Shown here one piece after another: positions 58,630 through 64,000 of a DNA stretch of 64,000 bases (the first letter of the stretch is position 1; each line of letters opens with the position of its first letter). The DNA is from Chlorops oryzae (taxonomy: Eukaryota > Arthropoda > Insecta > Diptera > Chloropidae). The notes beneath the pieces were generated by a model. It was given only the letters and a program-made list of their open reading frames with translations. It did not search any database and was not told the DNA's origin. A program made the translations under genes and the position numbers. The stretch is from contig CM035808.1 in NCBI GenBank assembly GCA_020466095.1, positions 8,835,012 through 8,899,011 on the forward strand. The letters are read 5' to 3'.

Positions 58630-60530
58630 CTCTGAGTGTTCCCTTCTGATCTTTTTATAATAATTAAAATTTATTTATAATTGATAGGACAACAGAAAAT
58701 ATTGTAATTAAGCACCCAAAAGTATGCATATTAATATTTTGAATATTTTTTAGAGTTAGAAATCCTTTCATTCATGATGTGTCTATTTAAACAATCTTTT
58801 GAGTAAATATTTTGGATATACCTAAAGCTTTAATGTTCCCTTCTGACCTTTTTACAATAATTTAAAAATATTTATAATAGATAGGACAATAGAAAATATT
58901 GTAATTAAGCACCCAAAAGTATGCACATTAATGTTTTGAATATTTTTTAGAGCATAAAAGAAATCCGTTCATTCTTGTAGGTGTGTCCATTTAAACAGTC
59001 TTTTGAGTAAATATTTTGGATCTTCCTGAAGCCTTAACAAACTTCCATTGGAAAATCCCTCAATCTGTATGAATCGGCTTTCAAATATTTAAATGCATAC
59101 ATTTAGGCGATGAATTTAAACATTTTTACTGTTGGCCTACTAATAGACAAAATCACAGTTTCCATAAAAAAAGATTTAGGTATATATGCCTGCTTAATTA
59201 GAAACTGTTCTCCATCACACTCGATTGAGATATCCTTTTGTGCTGCCTCAGAGCTCAGTTGAAATTGTTTACGCTTTTTTATGGATTGCACTTAAGGCGT
59301 TTTGAGACCAAAATTCAATTTTGTCAAGTCTTAAAAGTTTTTTTTTTTGGTATTTTTTTTTTTGCTGACCTTTTAATGCAATTTTATCTACAGAGCAGGA
59401 AACTCAAATGCATGTATACAATGAAATTTGTATGCGTTTTTCCTCTTTTTTTTTTTTTTTTGTTGTGTGAATGTTTGCATCCATTCAGCTCTAAGGACTG
59501 CAGTTACCAGGTGCGACAGTATATTGCTGCTCTATGGAGGAAGCAGTAATGGAAATTGAAGGGAAAAACTAGAATGACTTCTAACGACTTCGTTGTGCTG
59601 TTCGTTCTACTCTCTTTAGTCGTTGGTGAAAATGACAATAGGTTTTTGTTGTTGCTGCCCTGGCAACCGACAATAACGAATTTCGAATCGATGCAGCAAT
59701 TGCTGCTGCTGCTGCTACTGCTGCGTCTACTAATGCCCAACAGGTATTAGGTTCCCGGTATTTTTTGGTGGAACCGTGCGATGGCTAGTGAAGTGTGAAT
59801 AAAGCGGAGAAGTCAATTGGTGTTCGGTGTCACTTTGTATCCACAACATGCTCTCAAATTGAACTTAATTGATGTTCAGTCGTTCTGAATCGTTTAAAAC
59901 GATTTGAATTTCAGGATAAAAAACATTGAAAGCATATTTCTTCCACTTTCTTTTATGTTGATTTACGAGATATCCGAAATTTTATTCAATGACACTCGAT
60001 ATAGTACAAAAAAATTGAATATAATTTCCATTTTAAAAACATATTTTTAGGGGCAACCTATAGTTCAATTGAATCCGTAAAGGCGTGTATTTGAATATTT
60101 AGGAAAATATTTTTATAGGTAATAAAAATTTTGAATAAGGTTAAGGCTTCTTCGATGTCCTCTAAATGCATTCAACATTATTTGGTGAGCCGATTCATAT
60201 AGTTGGAAGGCTTTTCCAATGAAAGTTTATTAAGGCTTTAGGAAGATCCAAAATATTTACTCAAACGACTGTTTAAATGGACACACCTACAAGAATGAAC
60301 GGATTTCTCTTAAACTCGAAAAAATATTCAAAATATTAATATGCATACTTTTGGGTGCTGAATTACAATATTTTCTGTTATCCTATATATTATAAATAAA
60401 TTTAAGCTATTGTAAAAAGGTCAGAAGGGAACAATAAGGCGTTAGGTATATCCAAAATATTTTCTCAAAAGACTGTTTAAATGAGCACACCATGAGTGAA
60501 AGGATTTCTAACTCTAAATGTGCCCAAATA
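58630..60530. mobile_element. Large foldback element with repeated arms
   Basis: The left arm (58638-59090) contains two direct repeats of about 197 bp starting GTTCCCTTCTGAYCTTTTTA. The right arm (60185-60530) carries the reverse complement of the same units, with GGTGTGTCCATTTAAACAGT matching ACTGTTTAAATGGACACACC. The 1.1-kb loop has no recognisable gene. Confidence 0.75.
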
Positions 60531-60925
60531 AAATATTTTCTGTTGTCCTAGTCCTAATCATCAGGGCAACCAAAAATATTTAAATTGAGCCCTAAAAGTA
60601 TGCACGTCAATATTGAAGAAAAAAGAAGTACTTGCCTGTGGAACATAGTTCCAGCCTTTGCATGATCCGTAAAAATCCATAAAATCCTTCTGAAGGTGTG
60701 TATAAATAAGCGTGTTTTGAAGAAAAACACGGAGTTCCACGATCGGAAACATTTCAAAATATTGACATGTATATTTTTAGGGCTCAATTTAAATATTTTT
60801 GGTTGCCCTGCTAATCATTACATGAATTGTGAACACAGGGACTAAAGCTTTAAAAAATTTTCCTGTCTTTTTAAGCTGATCGCAGAAATATCTTCGTTGA
60901 AGTTAAAAAAATTATTTTGGTGGTA

Positions 60926-61085
60926 CAGTGTACTCTCTCCTTGCGGACACCCCATTTTAACTGACACTTTTTGGGAATTCTCTAGTATTCCTACTTCTGA
61001 AATAGTTTCCTCGCAAGCGGAAACCTCTGTTAAGCAAACATATTTTTCGGTCCCGTAGATGTCCGCTTAAGAGAGAGTACACTGT
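60926..61085. mobile_element. pogo/Tigger-like MITE
   Basis: Ends CAGTGTACTCTCTC and GAGAGAGTACACTG with inner TTGCGGACA and TGTCCGCTTAA, flanked by TA on both sides (60924-60925, 61086-61087). 160 bp, no coding. CAGT-ACTCTC ends with TA targets fit the pogo branch of Tc1/mariner. Confidence 0.85.
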
Positions 61086-61087
61086 AA

Positions 61088-61763
61088 ACATATCCGAACC
61101 GAGCGTTACGAGACTTTATCATTCATAGGAGAGTGCATTTTACTGAAATATTTACAAGCACTGAAGCACTATGTGAAAAAATCCGATTTAATGCACCGCA
61201 CTTTGCATATACTAAATCTTCGGAAAGCAAAAGCGCTTCTACGAAACCTACTCAGGCTGCTATCCCATCATGTGTGGAGTGTGTCGAGTAGAATGCGTTG
61301 AATATATTAAAGCTGACTTACAGCAAGATTACACAGAGATTTGATGTAGAATATGGCAAAATTTTCGAAAAAAGAAACTGAGAGAAAATTCCATTTCAAG
61401 TGATTTGACTTTACCTTGAACAAGATTCAAATGATCAAAGCCAAAAAAGACTTTTAAGTCGACCAACTTGTGTGATTTTTGGTTTCGTTAAATCGAGTTT
61501 AACGGTTCTTGCTGCTTAGCATAAAATCGATTGAAAATGAAAATATGTTTATTTGTTTTTTATTTTTTTCTTTCTATTTAACATCTTTTCAAAATGAAAT
61601 GGGTGCTAATTAGCTCAGAAAATGATTTTATTCGCTTTCCACACTCCAATTGCGAGGCACTTAACCAAGCGCTGAGCTCTGAGCCAAGAACTTTCAGTCA
61701 GATTTCAACGTCCGTCAGTCGTTAGAACAGTCTGAGTCAAAGCGGATTACGAAATTTTAAAAA
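61088..61763. other. Intergenic, 5' flank of the DM4/DM12 gene
   Basis: No gene or repeat seen. TTCAGTCAGATTTCAACG at about 61692 may lie near the transcription start (TCAGT initiator-like), which is only suggestive. Confidence 0.35.
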
Positions 61764-63921
61764 ATGCTGTCGATATCGGAATTTCATACTTTTTTGTTCG
61801 TTGTAACGTTCGTCATATTGTTAAATATATTCAAAGTGGGGTCATATGAAAAAAGAAATCGAAGATCCGAAGCTAGAACCTTAGTATTTCCAGAAACGGC
61901 GCCAACTCGAGTACAAGTACGAGGAAAGAAATAATTTATGGAAGGACAAAAAAAAAATTCAAAATTCCGCTTCATTTGTGTTTTAATGACAGTTACAGGT
62001 GGACCCAAGAATGATAGAATATAAGATTTCGACATGCGCAGATTTTCTTTTATCCGAGCACTTGTGACGTTTTTATTGGTGCTGCCACAAAGTTAAAAAA
62101 TTAAAAAAAATATTTCTGTAAAGATTTTTCAATTCAAGTTATTAAATGGTTTTTTGGTTTTTTAAGTGGTCACTTAACAAGAATCTCATCCTCTTAAAGA
62201 GGATATAAGTATGTAAAAGCCAGGTTTCGTGAAAGTTTCAAATTGGTAGTATTTTTTTCGAACGTCAGTGGCAACGCTGTACACACACAAATTCTTTAAT
62301 TTAATTTTTTTGTGTTGAATATTTTCATCTGTCAAAAATTTTCAATAATTTCAACCAATCAGAATACTTTCAACGCTACGTCACAATTGTACATGCGCAG
62401 AAGAATCAAATTTTGAAATCTGATTGTCGTATCCTTATAATAATCTATTATCCTTGGGTGCACCTCTACAAATCCAAATACGAATTCACCCACAATAACA
62501 AATAAATAAAAAAAATAAAAAGATCAAATAAAATAAAAACATTCTGCCCCAATTATGGATTGAGTGCTTTAAGGCTTGTTGCTGTTGCTTTAAGGGAGTC
62601 TTCTCATTGAGCAACTTTTTTTTGTCGACTTTTTTTTTTTTGCATTTATTTATAGCTTGGGTAGTTGTGAATATGCCCCTAAAAGGATTTTTTGAAATTC
62701 GAAATAGTTTAGAGGATATAGCCTTCTTTGTCGAGCAAGATCTGCGCTAAAACGAGTAGTTTTTGCGTTGCTTCAAACTTTAAACGCGTTTATCTCGAAA
62801 CCACGTTTTTCGAACTGGCGGCCATGATATCTCCAGTTCAACTGAACCGATTTTCATGAAACAAAGTGGAATCGACACAGAATTGTCACCATTCTCGGGT
62901 GAACCTCGACCATAATTTAAAAAAATTTTTTACTATTTCTTTTTTTACACTAAACTACAAAAAAAAAGCTCGAAATTGAAATTTTTTTTGAATGGCCGCC
63001 ATTTTGTCAAAAAAAATCACAAAATTAAGCTTGAGGTTCACCCGAGAATTACATCTATACTGATTATAACCCCGTCTTTTTTTTCCATTTGGGACGCTCC
63101 GGAGACCCGGAATCGTGGCCGCCGTGACGGCACCTTTTTTTTTCATCACCAACTTTGAAGTCTCATTACTTTTTGAACAGCCCACGTATCGAGGCAAAAA
63201 ATTTTTTAAAATTTACTTTGAACCTTTTGTAATACAATAAATAAAAAAAGTTTTCAATTATTCTTTGCGTTTTCAAATAAGAATTTTTTTAAAAAGGGTC
63301 CAAAAAACGGGTTTTCAATGAGAAGACCCCCTTAAGAAAGCACTTTTTTTTTTTTTTAAAGTTGAATCTATTCATGTCTTATTGATTGGACACTTAAAAT
63401 ATGTTTAAAATTTTTAATCCCAGTTCATTGGTGGCATTGGTATTCCTGTGGAAGATCTTTTCTTCGAAGCAGTTACTTCGGGCTATGTACTAAAGGCAGA
63501 ATACTTCCTTCCAACGAAGGCCGAAGAGTTCACAAAACTTTACCTCAAACCACAAAAGATCGCGCGACGACGAAGTACGTCTCGAGCGATGAATGAAACG
63601 CTTGGCAGACATAAGGTGCCATCAGCTTATGACGGAAGCTCCAGTTTCGGTTCTAATTACAAAAGTAAACAGAGTAATGCGTCCACCTATCCGTTGGGTT
63701 GTCTACAAAGCCATCGAATTGGCGTTGAACAAGTAAGTTAGCATGTGCGAGCATTTGGCATTGGAAGTCCAAACAACAACGGCTGTAAACAAATTTTGAA
63801 TTCATTACAGTTCAGGCCTACCGGGCAGAGCGTGCTTATTGCGTAGCATTTGCGAGCATTCAGCAGCGCCATTGCACTATGGAAGTGGAATACTTAGTGA
63901 ACTACTGCATATTATTCTAAC
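61764..63921 (+). CDS. DM4/DM12-domain secreted protein, partial
   Basis: Exon 1 is 61764-61916, intron 61917-63423, exon 2 63424-63732, intron 63733-63810, exon 3 63811-63921, ending at a GTAAGT; the gene continues past the window. A signal peptide (FHTFLFVVTFVILLNIF) is followed by LVFPETAPTRVQ, FIGGIGIPVEDLFFEAVTSG, YVLKAEYFLPT, then RWVVYKAIELALN, SGLPGRACLLRSICE and YGSGILSELLHIIL. This is the insect DM4/DM12 family, secreted proteins with conserved cysteines and no established biochemical function. One extra C at 63691-63692 shifts the frame just before RWVVYK. Intron 1 contains the TTAA-flanked element at 62594. Confidence 0.85.
62594..63331. mobile_element. TTAA-flanked non-autonomous element, copy B
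   Basis: Ends GGGAGTCTTCTCATTGA and TCAATGAGAAGACCCCC, flanked by TTAA (62590-62593, 63332-63335). The interior has AAACGCGTTTATCTCGAAAC, as in copy A at 29729. 738 bp, inside intron 1 of the DM4/DM12 gene. Confidence 0.75.
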
Positions 63922-64000
63922 GTAAGTAGAGGTATATAATTAGTGGGAGGAGGTTTCTGGAATGCTAAATATTTTGTTTGTTCAATGTAAGAGCTTCAAC

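Noticed and set aside
59574..59750. Small secreted protein starting MTSNDFVVLFVLLSLVVG
   Set aside because: A plausible hydrophobic start, but the rest is a CTG-repeat translation inside a foldback loop with no partner exon or family match.

Overview
The window is nuclear DNA from a higher dipteran, most likely a tephritid-type fruit fly. Many introns are short (58-91 bp) with GT...AG borders, intergenic DNA is AT-rich, and recognisable insect genes include dishevelled, Rtc1/RCL1, ECH1, GTSF1/asterix-like genes and a DM4/DM12 protein. Transposons make up a large share of it. The species call is inference; no search was run. One run of exactly 100 N (24241-24340) is a scaffold gap.

Layout. 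1-1169 is a near-perfect 405-bp-arm foldback element. 1371-2680 holds a divergent gene pair: a small zinc-finger protein (-) and a 164-aa PHD-finger protein (+). 3236-23088 is a head-to-tail array of three 7.6-8.8 kb units. Each unit carries a truncated P-element-like gene (THAP domain, coiled coil, first catalytic Asp, own poly(A) signals) and a second, PHD-like gene. In units 1 and 2 the PHD exon is split by a hAT-like element; unit 3 is cut by a mariner. Two decayed mariners flank the N gap. 26733-34243 holds two paralogous C2H2 zinc-finger genes and Rtc1, separated by an RTE-type fragment and several non-autonomous DNA elements.

35896-45384 is a cluster of four GTSF1-like (double CHHC finger) genes, with an ECH1 dienoyl-CoA isomerase gene between the first and second. 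All four share one intron position and the same finger spacing. In the last gene the tryptophan-containing tail, which in GTSF1 contacts PIWI proteins, is present three times in tandem with SR-rich linkers. A MITE family with 8-9 bp target duplications occurs four times around this cluster, once inside an intron.

49210-51443 is dishevelled (DIX, PDZ, DEP). 54433-58012 is a six-exon Ig-type single-pass membrane protein. 61764 to the right edge is a partial DM4/DM12 gene. Between them lie foldback, pogo-like and TTAA-flanked elements and a 23-bp minisatellite.

How it fits together. The genes form no single pathway. Two parts bear on transposon control: the GTSF1-like cluster (piRNA-pathway cofactors) and the tandem array of truncated P-like genes, which resembles the P-derived neogene clusters known from obscura-group Drosophila. 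Single-base frameshifts in dishevelled, Rtc1, one zinc-finger gene and the DM4/DM12 gene, along with homopolymer differences among the array copies, suggest residual base errors in a long-read assembly; they should not be taken as proof of pseudogenes.
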